DNA of 37,355 nucleotides from a virus: IMG/VR virus record IMGVR_UViG_3300048930_000264, positions 1 through 37,355 of that record; one strand, given 5' to 3'. Made by a program: the position numbers and the translations under genes. The notes under the pieces were generated by a model, which was not told the origin of the DNA, did not search any database, and saw only the letters and a program-made list of their open reading frames with translations. Positions 1 through 5,832 of the stretch are shown piece by piece. Position 1 is the first letter of the stretch; each line of letters begins with the position of its first letter.

Positions 1-2
1 CG

Positions 3-269
3 CAGGCCGCGCTGGCCGCGCTGGCGACGCTGTGGGGCACGAGCAAGCCGCCGGTCTGGGCGGTGCGCCCGACTGACGAAATCGCCTACGGGATCGCTCA
101 GGCGCTCGGCGGGCGTCAGGAGGATACCAGCGCGAACTCTGCGATAAAGCGGCTGCGCGCCTACGGCATGGGCATCAGGACGATCAACGGCATCGGGCAT
201 CAACTGGTCTGCACGCCGCCGCCGACCTCGCTCGCGCTGCGGGTCTGCTACCCAACGGGGGGCGCATGA
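3..269 (+). CDS. Winged-helix DNA-binding protein (5' end cut by window edge)
   Basis: The frame is open from base 3 to the TGA at 267-269 and no convincing start lies inside; a GTG at 63 would cut into the domain. The C-terminal part (IKRLRAYGMGIRTINGIGHQLV region, cut here to its key features: an RLR helix, then I-x-T-I-x-G-I-G-x-x-L-V) resembles the recognition helix and wing of OmpR/PhoB-type winged helices, where I-x-T-V-R-G-V-G-Y-R-L is usual. No receiver domain is present, so it is a stand-alone DNA-binding protein. The true start is probably the GTG at 37333, at the other end of the window, overlapping the last tail-gene stop. It heads the lysis module, so a regulatory role is possible but not shown. 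Confidence 0.6.
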   Translation, partial: QAALAALATLWGTSKPPVWAVRPTDEIAYGIAQALGGRQEDTSANSAIKRLRAYGMGIRTINGIGHQLVCTPPPTSLALRVCYPTGGA

Positions 270-535
270 ACGAACAGGACAGCGCCGAACTGCGCGCCGA
301 GCTGCGCGTGATGAAACGCGAGGTCGAGGCGATGCACGCCGACGTGAAGAAGCTGATCGAGGCCGAGGCCGAGCGGCGCGGGCGCGAAAAGGCTTTCGTC
401 GCCGCGGCGGCGCAGGCGGCAGGGGAAAGCCACGAGCGCAGCGCCTGGTGGCGGATGGTCATCCCGGTCGGCGCCGTGGCCGGGATCGCGTCCGCGCTGG
501 CGTGGCTGCGGCAGGAACTGGGGATAGGGCAATGA
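266..535 (+). CDS. Coiled-coil plus C-terminal membrane-anchor protein (XhlA-like, lysis-associated)
   Basis: This 89-residue protein begins at an ATG overlapping the previous stop (ATGA). Residues 1-50 are charged and heptad-like (repeated Glu/Lys/Arg with Leu and Met), suggesting a coiled coil. Residues about 63-82 are hydrophobic (VIPVGAVAGIASALAWL) and can span the membrane once near the C-terminus. The same layout is found in XhlA-type proteins that assist holins, and the endolysin follows one small frame later. I infer a role in the lysis cassette; a plain holin or an unrelated membrane protein is also possible. Confidence 0.6.
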   Translation: MNEQDSAELRAELRVMKREVEAMHADVKKLIEAEAERRGREKAFVAAAAQAAGESHERSAWWRMVIPVGAVAGIASALAWLRQELGIGQ

Positions 536-618
536 CCCCGTGGATGGGCCGCGCCGCGCCCGGCAGTATCGGCGGCCTTGGCGGAGTGCTGTGGTTGATC
601 TTCGGAGGGACGCCATGA
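532..618 (+). CDS. 28-residue hydrophobic peptide, coupled at both ends
   Basis: A 28-codon frame starts at an ATG overlapping the upstream stop (ATGA at 532-535) and ends at a TGA overlapping the endolysin start (ATGA at 615-618). Its second half, Gly-rich with VLWLIF, is hydrophobic but short for a full membrane span. The exact fit between two coupled genes supports translation. It could be a small holin-like peptide, or simply a leader that carries ribosomes to the endolysin start. Confidence 0.4.
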   Translation: MTPWMGRAAPGSIGGLGGVLWLIFGGTP

Positions 619-1175
619 TCATCAACGATGCGACCGTTAATCTGGTGAAGCGCTGGGAAGGCTTCAAGCCAAAAGCCTACCGCTGCCCCGCCGGGAAGTG
701 GACCATCGGCTACGGTATCACCGCAGACGCGGGGATCGGGGTGGTCCCGCAGCCCGGCATGGCGGTGACGCAAGAGGAAGCCGACCGGCATCTGCGGCTG
801 GCCCTGGAAAAGTTCGCCGCGCAGATCAGGCCCGCGATAACCGCGCCCGTGACCGCCAACGAGTTCGGAGCATTCCTGTCACTGGCCTACAACATTGGCC
901 CCGGCGCCTTCCGCAGATCGTCGGCGCTGCGGCACTTCAACGCCGGGGACAAGGCGCGGGCGGCCGAGGCGATCAAGCTGTGGAACAAGGCCACTGTCAA
1001 CGGGCGCAAGACCACCTTGCAAGGGCTGGTGAACCGCCGCGCGGACGAGGTGCGGCTGTTCCTGATGCCCGCCGCGCCGACCTACGAACTTGGCCGCATT
1101 GAGGACGAGCCGCCCGCCCCGACCGGCTGGGCCGCTTTCGTCGCCGCCGTGCTGCGGCTGTTCAGGAGGGACTGA
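615..1175 (+). CDS. Endolysin, GH24 lysozyme (T4/P22 type)
   Basis: The 186-residue product should cut peptidoglycan (N-acetylmuramidase). The family's triad spacing is intact: Glu15 in RWEGF, Cys24 eight residues further, Thr30 five residues after that, followed by IGYG. Cys in the middle position is an accepted variant of the Glu-Asp/Cys-Thr arrangement. ATG 615 is chosen because GGAGGG at 605-610 lies in front and the protein then begins directly at the domain. No signal peptide or SAR anchor is seen at the N-terminus, so export should depend on a holin. The last 16 residues (GWAAFVAAVLRLF then RRD) form a hydrophobic to basic tail that might touch the membrane. Confidence 0.92.
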   Translation: MIINDATVNLVKRWEGFKPKAYRCPAGKWTIGYGITADAGIGVVPQPGMAVTQEEADRHLRLALEKFAAQIRPAITAPVTANEFGAFLSLAYNIGPGAFRRSSALRHFNAGDKARAAEAIKLWNKATVNGRKTTLQGLVNRRADEVRLFLMPAAPTYELGRIEDEPPAPTGWAAFVAAVLRLFRRD

Positions 1176-1176
1176 C

Positions 1177-1407
1177 ATGCGCATCGAATGGGCTGTGACC
1201 TGGGCCGAGTTCCGCCGGCTGTGGTCGGTGTGGGTGCTCGGATTCATCGCCTTCGCGGCTGGGGCGGCGGAGCTTGTGCCGGTGATCTGGGGCGAACTGC
1301 CGCCCGAGGCGCAGGCGATGGTGCCTGAGCACTGGCGCGGCTGGCTGTTCGGAGGCGCCGCCGTCGTGGGCATCCTCGCCCGCGCGGTGAAGCAGGGCAA
1401 GCCGTGA
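1177..1407 (+). CDS. Holin-like protein with two membrane spans
   Basis: This 76-residue protein follows the endolysin by one base, with AGGAGG as ribosome site at 1165-1170. It has two hydrophobic stretches, residues about 18-37 (VWVLGFIAFAAGAAELVPVI) and 55-70 (WLFGGAAVVGILARAV), separated by an acidic amphipathic loop, and ends in a short basic tail. Small size, two spans and position between the endolysin and the spanin genes make it the best holin candidate in the window. Confidence 0.65.
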   Translation: MRIEWAVTWAEFRRLWSVWVLGFIAFAAGAAELVPVIWGELPPEAQAMVPEHWRGWLFGGAAVVGILARAVKQGKP

Positions 1408-1643
1408 ACTGGATCGCCGTCGTCGTCCCGCTGTGGCGACTGCTGCGCCCGCTGTGGGCGCCGCTGGCGGGCTGGCTCAAGGGCCGCCACGACGCCCGCG
1501 TGAAGGCCGAACTGGACGCCGCCCGCGCAGCGATGCGGGCGGAGGCGCAGAGACGGAGGATCGACAATGCAGTTGCGACAACGGACGATCTGGCTGATCT
1601 TGCCCGCCGCACTCCTGGCTTCGTGCGCCCCGACGATAAATGA
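1404..1643 (+). CDS. Rz-like inner-membrane spanin (i-spanin)
   Basis: The 79-residue protein starts at a GTG overlapping the holin stop (GTGA). It has one N-terminal hydrophobic segment (residues 2-25) and then a highly charged helix (KAELDAARAAMRAEAQRRR region) typical of the periplasmic coiled coil of i-spanins. A lipoprotein gene is nested out of frame in its 3' part, the classical Rz/Rz1 architecture. Paired with that partner it should disrupt the outer membrane after peptidoglycan cleavage, which implies a Gram-negative host. Confidence 0.72.
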   Translation: MNWIAVVVPLWRLLRPLWAPLAGWLKGRHDARVKAELDAARAAMRAEAQRRRIDNAVATTDDLADLARRTPGFVRPDDK

Positions 1644-1776
1644 GGGCTGCGCGGGCTGGCGCCCGATCCGCATCGCGGATGCGACGGTGGATTATCTCGC
1701 GACGCATGATCGTCCGACGCTGGAGGGGCTGATCGCCCACCACGAGCAAGGCCGCGCGCTCGGTTGCTGGCGCTAG
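1567..1776 (+). CDS. Rz1-like outer-membrane lipoprotein spanin (o-spanin)
   Basis: The 69-residue frame begins 77 bases before the Rz-like gene ends, in another frame, with GGAGG at 1556-1560 as its own ribosome site. It has a lipoprotein signal: basic start (QLRQR), hydrophobic core (IWLILPAALLA) and lipobox ASC with Cys20 as the lipidation site. The mature part is short and begins with Ala-Pro. The overlap with the i-spanin and the lipobox make the call strong despite weak sequence conservation in this family. Its TAG at 1774-1776 overlaps the end of the convergent leftward operon. Confidence 0.75.
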   Translation: MQLRQRTIWLILPAALLASCAPTINEGCAGWRPIRIADATVDYLATHDRPTLEGLIAHHEQGRALGCWR

Positions 1777-2066
1777 TCGCCCCCCTTCGCCTCGGCCGCG
1801 ATGGCGGCGTCACAGGCGCGTTCCGCAATCCGGGAGAGGCGGGCATTGCGCATGTAGCGCAATCTTCGCTGTGCTTCTGCCAAGGTGATGAGATCACTGA
1901 GAAGGTAGTCAAACGAAGCCACCACAGACGCGGCTTGCGGTCGGCAGCCGTCACCACCATAGCGCAAGTTCCACTCCAACCCACCGGCAGCAACCGCCAG
2001 CGGGTCAGGGATGGTGCTTACGGCGCCGTCTCCGTGGTCAACCTGAATTGTCAGCTTGTAGGTCAT
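1773..2066 (-). CDS. Small early protein of unknown function (97 aa)
   Basis: Last gene of the leftward operon. ATG 2066 is preceded by AAGGAG on the minus strand. The N-terminal third looks beta-rich (TYKLTIQVDHGDGAV), the rest helical with many Arg and Ala. The end (CDAAIAAEAKGGD) resembles coding ends in the neighbouring gene, as if cassettes share a boundary sequence. I do not recognise a family. Its stop overlaps that of the convergent Rz1-like gene by four bases, and no terminator hairpin is visible between the two operons. Confidence 0.6.
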   Translation of the reverse strand: MTYKLTIQVDHGDGAVSTIPDPLAVAAGGLEWNLRYGGDGCRPQAASVVASFDYLLSDLITLAEAQRRLRYMRNARLSRIAERACDAAIAAEAKGGD

Positions 2067-2838
2067 GGGTGGGCTCCTTCATTGCCTCGGCCGCGATGGC
2101 GGCGGGGTCTAGGGCGCGGATGGCATCCCTTATTGAGAGAGCGGCGTAGTATTCAATTTTCTCGGGCAGAGTAGACCTGTTCTGATTGTGGCCCAGGCAC
2201 TTATTTGCTGCTGCCGCCGCCTGCTCCAACGCCAGCTTTGCCGCCCGTTCGACGGCCGCCTCTGCCGCCTCGGCGCGGGCCTTCCATTCTTCCAGGGCGG
2301 CGATGGTGTCGGCGGCGTCATCCGGCAGTTCGCTTTCTTCGCCGCTGCCTTCGTAAAGCGGTGTGGCGCGCAGGCGACCACGCAGCGCGTCCAGCGCCTC
2401 GGGACGCAGGTCGGGGTAAGTCATGGGCGGGGCTCCTTCATCGCCATCGGCCGCGAGGGCGGCGCGGGCTCGGCGCGTCATTTCCTGAACGCCGTCACGA
2501 TGCCACTTTCGGTCATTGGGAGATACGGTCGGGCCTGACAAAGTGTCCTCGCCATACACAACTATCCCGTCGAGAACGTCGCGTAGCCGTTCCACAGCCG
2601 CCTCGGCACGCTCGGCGCGGGCGACATCTGCATGCCCCGTAAGGTTGTCGAGGCACTGCCCGAGCAGTGCGAGCCTGAGCCGCTCCACCTCCGCCACCAT
2701 GCGCTGGATATCCGCTTCGGCCGCGCCCGCCTCGCCCCACAGCCGGACGGCGGCCGCCGAGATCATGCGGCGCAGGTCCGGGCCGCTCGGCATCGGGCAC
2801 TCGGGGCGCATGGCGTCCATGTCGTCGGGGCCGATCAC
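2038..2838 (-). CDS. Helical early protein, probably two units fused in frame
   Basis: From GTG 2838 (overlapping the upstream stop, GTGA) the frame gives 266 residues with no recognised family. Both halves carry an AEAAVER heptad-like helix and an Ala-rich end. An internal ATG at 2424 has AAGGAG in front and starts a plausible 128-residue protein (MTYPDLRPEAL). The sequence around it nearly duplicates that around the next gene start at 2066, but with a one-base difference that here removes the separating stop. So this may be one long protein, two proteins (2424-2838 and 2038-2424), or both. Coiled-coil character makes function hard to guess. Confidence 0.6.
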   Translation of the reverse strand: MIGPDDMDAMRPECPMPSGPDLRRMISAAAVRLWGEAGAAEADIQRMVAEVERLRLALLGQCLDNLTGHADVARAERAEAAVERLRDVLDGIVVYGEDTLSGPTVSPNDRKWHRDGVQEMTRRARAALAADGDEGAPPMTYPDLRPEALDALRGRLRATPLYEGSGEESELPDDAADTIAALEEWKARAEAAEAAVERAAKLALEQAAAAANKCLGHNQNRSTLPEKIEYYAALSIRDAIRALDPAAIAAEAMKEPTHDLQADNSG

Positions 2839-3056
2839 CACACCACCTCCACCACCGTCAGCACGCCGACCGTTACGCCGGCGCCGAGCGCGGCCCACAG
2901 CAGGCGCTCGACGGCGCGGGCGACACGTTCGCCGCGCGTCAGCATCTCGTGATAGGCGCTGGCCTCGTAATCCTCGACCGGGCGTGCCTCGGTAAGGTGC
3001 ATGTCATATTCATACTGCGGCGGGCGCAGGTCGCGGTCAGGGGGCGGGGTCAGCAT
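2835..3056 (-). CDS. Small protein with C-terminal membrane span (73 aa)
   Basis: ATG 3056 lies three bases after the previous stop, with GAGG in front. Residues 1-45 are polar and acidic with several Tyr; residues about 52-72 (LLWAALGAGVTVGVLTVVEVV) form one membrane helix ending at the C-terminus, so it resembles a tail-anchored protein facing the cytoplasm. Unknown function; early small membrane proteins of phages often act in superinfection exclusion or host takeover, which is only a guess here. Confidence 0.6.
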   Translation of the reverse strand: MLTPPPDRDLRPPQYEYDMHLTEARPVEDYEASAYHEMLTRGERVARAVERLLWAALGAGVTVGVLTVVEVVW

Positions 3057-3059
3057 GGG

Positions 3060-3383
3060 TCAAACCTCCCACAGATACGGCCGGCTACGCTCGCCGCCGT
3101 GGATCTTCATCGACACGCGGAAGTCGTGCAGCTTGTCGGCCACTTCGATGATAGGCGATTTCGTCTTGAACCTGCCCCAGCTTCGCAGCATGTGAACGAC
3201 GCGCTCGGCCTCGTCGCAGTTGCGCTGCAAGACGGCCCGCAGTTCGTCCAGGCTCATACTCTGGTGCGGGCGCATGAAGAATTGCGGATCGGGATAGCGG
3301 GCCATTGCCTCGCGCCCGGTGATCATCTCCTGCCCCGGGTTGCCGGGTTTGAGCGTCCAGAATTGGCGGTTGGCGGGGTTCAT
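3060..3383 (-). CDS. Early protein of unknown function (107 aa)
   Basis: A soluble-looking protein starting at ATG 3383, which overlaps the previous stop (ATGA). It has an aromatic and Pro-rich N-terminus (residues 1-40, with FWTLKPG and PDPQFFMRPH) and a helical C-terminal part containing HMLRSWGRFKTKSP and VADKLHDFRVSMKIH. No membrane segment, signal or metal-binding motif. I do not recognise a family. Codon use is like its neighbours. Confidence 0.6.
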   Translation of the reverse strand: MNPANRQFWTLKPGNPGQEMITGREAMARYPDPQFFMRPHQSMSLDELRAVLQRNCDEAERVVHMLRSWGRFKTKSPIIEVADKLHDFRVSMKIHGGERSRPYLWEV

Positions 3384-3889
3384 ACTCCCGCCTCCCCGGC
3401 AATCACACGGTCAAGCCATGCCTCGCCGCTTTTATGCGGGGCGCCGACAATATCCTCAGCGGCCCTGACGGCAGCGAGAACTGGCGCAATCTCGTCGCGC
3501 AGTTCCTGCCAGTCGTCGTCTTTTTCGTCCTCGTCCTTGGCGCGGAACGCTTCGCGAATGCAGCCCATCTGCGCGCGCAGTCGCGGCGCATCATCGCCTC
3601 GGCCGAGCGACGCCGGCGACCATGCGACGTTACTGCTGATGATGCCCTCAAGGTCGGCGCGCAGCACCATCACGGCCATGCGCAATGCCTGCGCGGACTC
3701 GATAAGCAAGTCGCGGCAGGCACGAACGCGCAGGGCGTTTTCTTCGTAGCCTATCGGCGTCAATTCATCCTCGCCGCGCGCGCATTCGTCCAGATAGCCA
3801 AGCGCGGAGTTCGTATCCGCGACGACATTCGGCAATCGCCATTGCGTGTCCGTGTCGCGCGAAAAATCCTTCGGGCCGATAGCCTTCAT
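3380..3889 (-). CDS. Acidic early protein of unknown function (169 aa)
   Basis: ATG 3889 is chosen because it overlaps the preceding stop (ATGA), although the frame is open further upstream. The protein is acidic and helical, with a DEDEKDDDW cluster near residue 125 and a Leu/Ala-rich helix near residues 60-90. The composition recalls DNA-mimic or protein-inhibitor proteins of phage early operons, but that is only a resemblance in charge. No motif recognised. Confidence 0.6.
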   Translation of the reverse strand: MKAIGPKDFSRDTDTQWRLPNVVADTNSALGYLDECARGEDELTPIGYEENALRVRACRDLLIESAQALRMAVMVLRADLEGIISSNVAWSPASLGRGDDAPRLRAQMGCIREAFRAKDEDEKDDDWQELRDEIAPVLAAVRAAEDIVGAPHKSGEAWLDRVIAGEAGV

Positions 3890-4035
3890 TCTCCTATCTC
3901 CTTCAGCAATTCCGCCGCTTTCGCGCGGATTTCGGGATCGGTGTTGTTCGCGGTGTGCCATCGCAGCGTCTCAATGCGCGCGAGCCGGCGGGCTTCATCT
4001 ACAGGCATGACGGGCAGCTTGGCGGCGGCGCTCAT
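3886..4035 (-). CDS. Very small early protein (49 aa)
   Basis: ATG 4035 overlaps the previous stop (ATGA) and the stop overlaps the next start, so the frame is fixed by coupling at both ends. The product is one or two amphipathic helices (VDEARRLARIETLRWH and EIRAKAAELLKEIGE). Unknown function. Compatible with a small inhibitor or a helix-bundle adaptor. Confidence 0.5.
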   Translation of the reverse strand: MSAAAKLPVMPVDEARRLARIETLRWHTANNTDPEIRAKAAELLKEIGE

Positions 4036-4310
4036 TCTGCGGCCGTCCTCTGCCGGTAGTGATCCTGTGCTTCTCGAATGATCTGACCGCCATTCAGAGA
4101 CCACCATTCATCAAGCAGCGCGAGTTGGCGGCTCCATTCCGGGGCGCCGATCATGTCCTCGATCATGTCGGGCGGCAGCTTCGCGGAATGGACGCGCGCA
4201 TACAGCGGCACCAGCGGGGCATAGTCGTATTCTCCGAAGACCAGCGGCACGTTTTCAAGAACGCCGTAAGCGGTGTCCAACGCCAGATGGGGCCATTCGT
4301 ATTCGGTCAT
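4032..4310 (-). CDS. Early protein of unknown function (92 aa)
   Basis: ATG 4310 overlaps the stop of the repeat-protein gene, with GGAGGGATCAGGG just in front serving as ribosome site. The protein is acidic and aromatic (EYEWP, FGEYDYAPLVPLYA, LLDEWWSLNGG). No signal or membrane segment. I do not recognise it. The longer upstream frame is only the out-of-frame reading of the tandem repeats and is not used. Confidence 0.58.
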   Translation of the reverse strand: MTEYEWPHLALDTAYGVLENVPLVFGEYDYAPLVPLYARVHSAKLPPDMIEDMIGAPEWSRQLALLDEWWSLNGGQIIREAQDHYRQRTAAE

Positions 4311-4744
4311 CCCTGATCCCTCCCCATTTTCGCTTCGCACCATGCCAGCCTCTCGGGCGTGAGCAGATCGCAGGCGTATCGCAGCGCCGCCGCCGGCCTT
4401 GCCGCCGCGCAGGCGTCCAGCCTCTCGGGCGTGAGCAGATCGCGGGCGTATCGCAGCGCCGCCCATGGGTCTGCCGCCGCGCAGGCGTCCAGCCTCTCGG
4501 GCGTGAGCAGATCGCGGGCGTATAGCAGCGCCGCCCATGGGTCTGCCGCCGCGCAGGCGTCCAGCCTCTCGGGCGTGAGCAGATCGCGGGCGTATCGCAG
4601 CGCCGCCGCCGGCCTTGCCGCCGCGCAGGCGTCCACGGTTCGGCCGATATACTCCAGCGCCTCATCGCACGCGCCGCGCCGCATGATTTCCCGCGCGTGG
4701 GCGCCGCTGAAGATCGCGCCGGGCGACCAGTCAAGCGCACTCAT
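4307..4744 (-). CDS. Tandem 24-residue repeat protein (alpha-solenoid-like)
   Basis: ATG 4744 overlaps the previous stop and is preceded by the same 17-base junction that precedes the next gene. After about 50 residues come four 24-residue repeats with consensus RLDACAAA-(D/R)-P-x-A-AL-x-YA-x-DLLTPE, then a short cap (RLAWCEAK). Units 1 and 4 carry RPAA, units 2 and 3 carry DPWA. Two short helices per unit, with regularly spaced Leu, Ala and Cys, suggest a stacked helical repeat used for binding a partner protein. Family not identified. The nearly identical DNA repeats imply recent unit duplication and possible copy-number variation. Confidence 0.68.
   Translation of the reverse strand: MSALDWSPGAIFSGAHAREIMRRGACDEALEYIGRTVDACAAARPAAALRYARDLLTPERLDACAAADPWAALLYARDLLTPERLDACAAADPWAALRYARDLLTPERLDACAAARPAAALRYACDLLTPERLAWCEAKMGRDQG
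4345..4632 (-). repeat. Four tandem 72-bp coding repeats
   Basis: Units begin at 4345, 4417, 4489 and 4561 on the + strand, each with CCAGCCTCTCGGGCGTGAGC. They differ mainly in a short internal segment (GCCGGCCTTGC versus CCATGGGTCTGC), giving the order A-B-B-A. A degenerate fifth unit starts at 4633. The period is a multiple of three, so gain or loss of a unit keeps the reading frame. Confidence 0.9.
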
Positions 4745-4926
4745 CCCTGATCCCTCCTGACGTTTTCGGCGGCCATGCGGGCGAGCATGTGCCATACCGG
4801 CGAGCGCGGGCGGCGCGGGGCAAGCGGCCCGTTCGCGGCCTCGATCAGATCGCGCGCCGTGGGCTGCCTGCCGGTGGGGTTGGCGCAGATCGCGATCAGC
4901 AGCGCCATTTGCGGAGAGCGGCTCAT
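4741..4926 (-). CDS. Small early protein (61 aa)
   Basis: ATG 4926 overlaps the previous stop (ATGA). N-terminal residues 5-15 (PQMALLIAICA) are hydrophobic but short. The remainder has TARDLIEAANG followed by an Arg/Pro stretch and VWHMLARMAAENVRRDQG, reminiscent of a small helix-turn-helix or a truncated regulator. The ending RDQG also occurs at the end of the next gene because both share the same junction sequence. Function unknown. Confidence 0.55.
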   Translation of the reverse strand: MSRSPQMALLIAICANPTGRQPTARDLIEAANGPLAPRRPRSPVWHMLARMAAENVRRDQG

Positions 4927-5090
4927 TCCTCGCCCTCCCGCCAGTGGATCATGACCGCGATGCCGTCACCTTCCAGGCCGGTGATGATGCGAGAGATGTA
5001 GACCCCGCGCGCCTCGGCCTCTTTGGTCGCCTCGTCGGCAAGGCGCTTGGCTTCGGGCAGCGTGTTGGCGCGGATGACTGTCGGTTTCAT
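4923..5090 (-). CDS. Small early protein (55 aa)
   Basis: Reads MKPTVIRANTLPEAKRLADE at the start, then a helix and a beta pair (YISRIITG, GIAVMIHW), ending REGEE. ATG 5090 is one base after the upstream stop (TGACATG) and its stop overlaps the next ATG. The beta-alpha-beta-beta pattern looks like a small folded domain. Family unknown. Confidence 0.58.
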   Translation of the reverse strand: MKPTVIRANTLPEAKRLADEATKEAEARGVYISRIITGLEGDGIAVMIHWREGEE

Positions 5091-5091
5091 G

Positions 5092-5322
5092 TCAGCCCCC
5101 CGCCTTGCGCAGCGCTTCGGAAACCAGAGTCACGCGGGCGCCGAAGTAGCCGCTGTGCTGCAGGTCAAGCCATGCATCCTGCGCGGCATCGACAGCGCCC
5201 TGCCACTGGTCGTAAGGCTCGGGCATGTCATCGGACTGCAGCACGTCATCGGCGCGGGCGATCAGCGCCTGCAATTCGGATGCGTGGTGTTCGATCTTCC
5301 GGGCGAGTTCCTTGCGGATCAT
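5092..5322 (-). CDS. Small helical early protein (76 aa)
   Basis: ATG 5322 has AAAGGAG in front on the minus strand. The product is nearly all helix: MIRKELARKIEHHASELQAL, then DDVLQSDDMPEPYDQWQGAV and a C-terminal helix ending EALRKAGG. No membrane span or known motif. It sits second or third in the leftward operon, so it is likely made soon after infection. Confidence 0.58.
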   Translation of the reverse strand: MIRKELARKIEHHASELQALIARADDVLQSDDMPEPYDQWQGAVDAAQDAWLDLQHSGYFGARVTLVSEALRKAGG

Positions 5323-5396
5323 GTCAGGCTCCTTTGATCGCCAGCGCTGCGGCTATCGCGAGCGCCAGCCAGACGGGGTGCGGGCTTGCGGGGCAT
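5319..5396 (-). CDS. Micro-gene, possibly frameshifted membrane peptide
   Basis: ATG 5396 has a very good ribosome site (AGGAGG) and the literal frame gives 25 polar residues ending in a TGA that overlaps the next ATG. In the neighbouring frame the same DNA reads VWLALAIAAALAIKGA and ends at TGA 5324-5326. Removing one base of the GGGG run at 5375-5378 would join MPRKPAP to that segment, giving a 23-residue membrane peptide. This may be a decayed micro-gene, a sequencing error in a homopolymer, or a short genuine polar peptide. Confidence 0.35.
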   Translation of the reverse strand: MPRKPAPRLAGARDSRSAGDQRSLT

Positions 5397-5445
5397 GTCA
5401 GCCTCCTGTGGGGGTGGCGCCCCACGGGGTTGCGGGGCGGTGTGG

Positions 5446-5652
5446 TCAGGCGGAACGCTCGGCATCAACGCGCCGCGCTTCGTCGGCCGTCGCTGCGATG
5501 ACAAATTCGCCGCGATCGTCATCAATGATGGCAAATGCATCGCGCTCGTCTGCCGGGCGATCGTAGCCGAAAGAGCCGTCCGCAAAGACAATGGGGAACC
5601 AGCCCGCGGGCGTGGCGTCCATGTGTGCGAGCGGGATAAAGCGAGTGGCCAT
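5446..5652 (-). CDS. First gene of the leftward early operon (68 aa, unknown)
   Basis: ATG 5652 lies about 33 bases below the predicted transcription start of the leftward promoter, with AGGGAGAG in front. Codons upstream in the same frame run across the promoter and operator and are not used. The protein looks like a compact beta-rich domain (FIPLAHMDATPAGWFPIVF, FGYDRPADERDAFAIIDDD, EFVIAATADEARRV). As the promoter-proximal gene it should be the first leftward product. No family recognised, and it does not resemble a lambda N protein (not Arg-rich). Confidence 0.65.
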   Translation of the reverse strand: MATRFIPLAHMDATPAGWFPIVFADGSFGYDRPADERDAFAIIDDDRGEFVIAATADEARRVDAERSA

Positions 5653-5691
5653 GGCGTCTCTCCCTCTGCGCCGGGGTGGCGCTGTGAGGGG

Positions 5692-5720
5692 AGTATGGAT
5701 GTGAAGCCTCACACCGTCAA
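5692..5720 (-). promoter_or_regulatory. Leftward early promoter (PL-like)
   Basis: On the minus strand: -35 TTGACG at 5720-5715 and -10 CATACT at 5697-5692, spaced exactly 17 bp. These match the sigma-70 consensus at 5 of 6 and 4 of 6 positions. The spacer contains a palindromic operator (5700-5713), so a bound repressor would block RNA polymerase directly. Transcription should start near 5685, in front of the first leftward gene. Confidence 0.7.
5700..5713. promoter_or_regulatory. Operator OL1, TGTGA-AGCC-TCACA
   Basis: Perfect 5+5 inverted repeat with a 4-base centre, the same form as the site at the rightward promoter. It fills the spacer of the leftward promoter, next to the -35 hexamer. 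Likely bound by the short repressor, the Cro-like protein or both. Confidence 0.7.
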
Positions 5721-5729
5721 GCCGGAAAA

Positions 5730-5743
5730 TGAGAAACTTCACA
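5730..5743. promoter_or_regulatory. Operator OL2, TGAGA-AACT-TCACA
   Basis: Nine of ten arm positions match TGTGA-N4-TCACA. The site lies upstream of the leftward -35, with its centre 30 bp (about three helical turns) from OL1, so cooperative binding on one face of the DNA is plausible. Confidence 0.6.
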
Positions 5744-5832
5744 CTTTGCGCGCGTTCGCGAATGTTCTAGCGTGCCCTGATGCAGGGTGTGCGCGTTGAC
5801 CGAGTTTCAATTAGTGGCTGCTGTGCTGGCCC

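Noticed and set aside
4345-4632. Regular repeats as a CRISPR array
   Set aside because: The repeats are 72 bp, contiguous, coding and without unique spacers.
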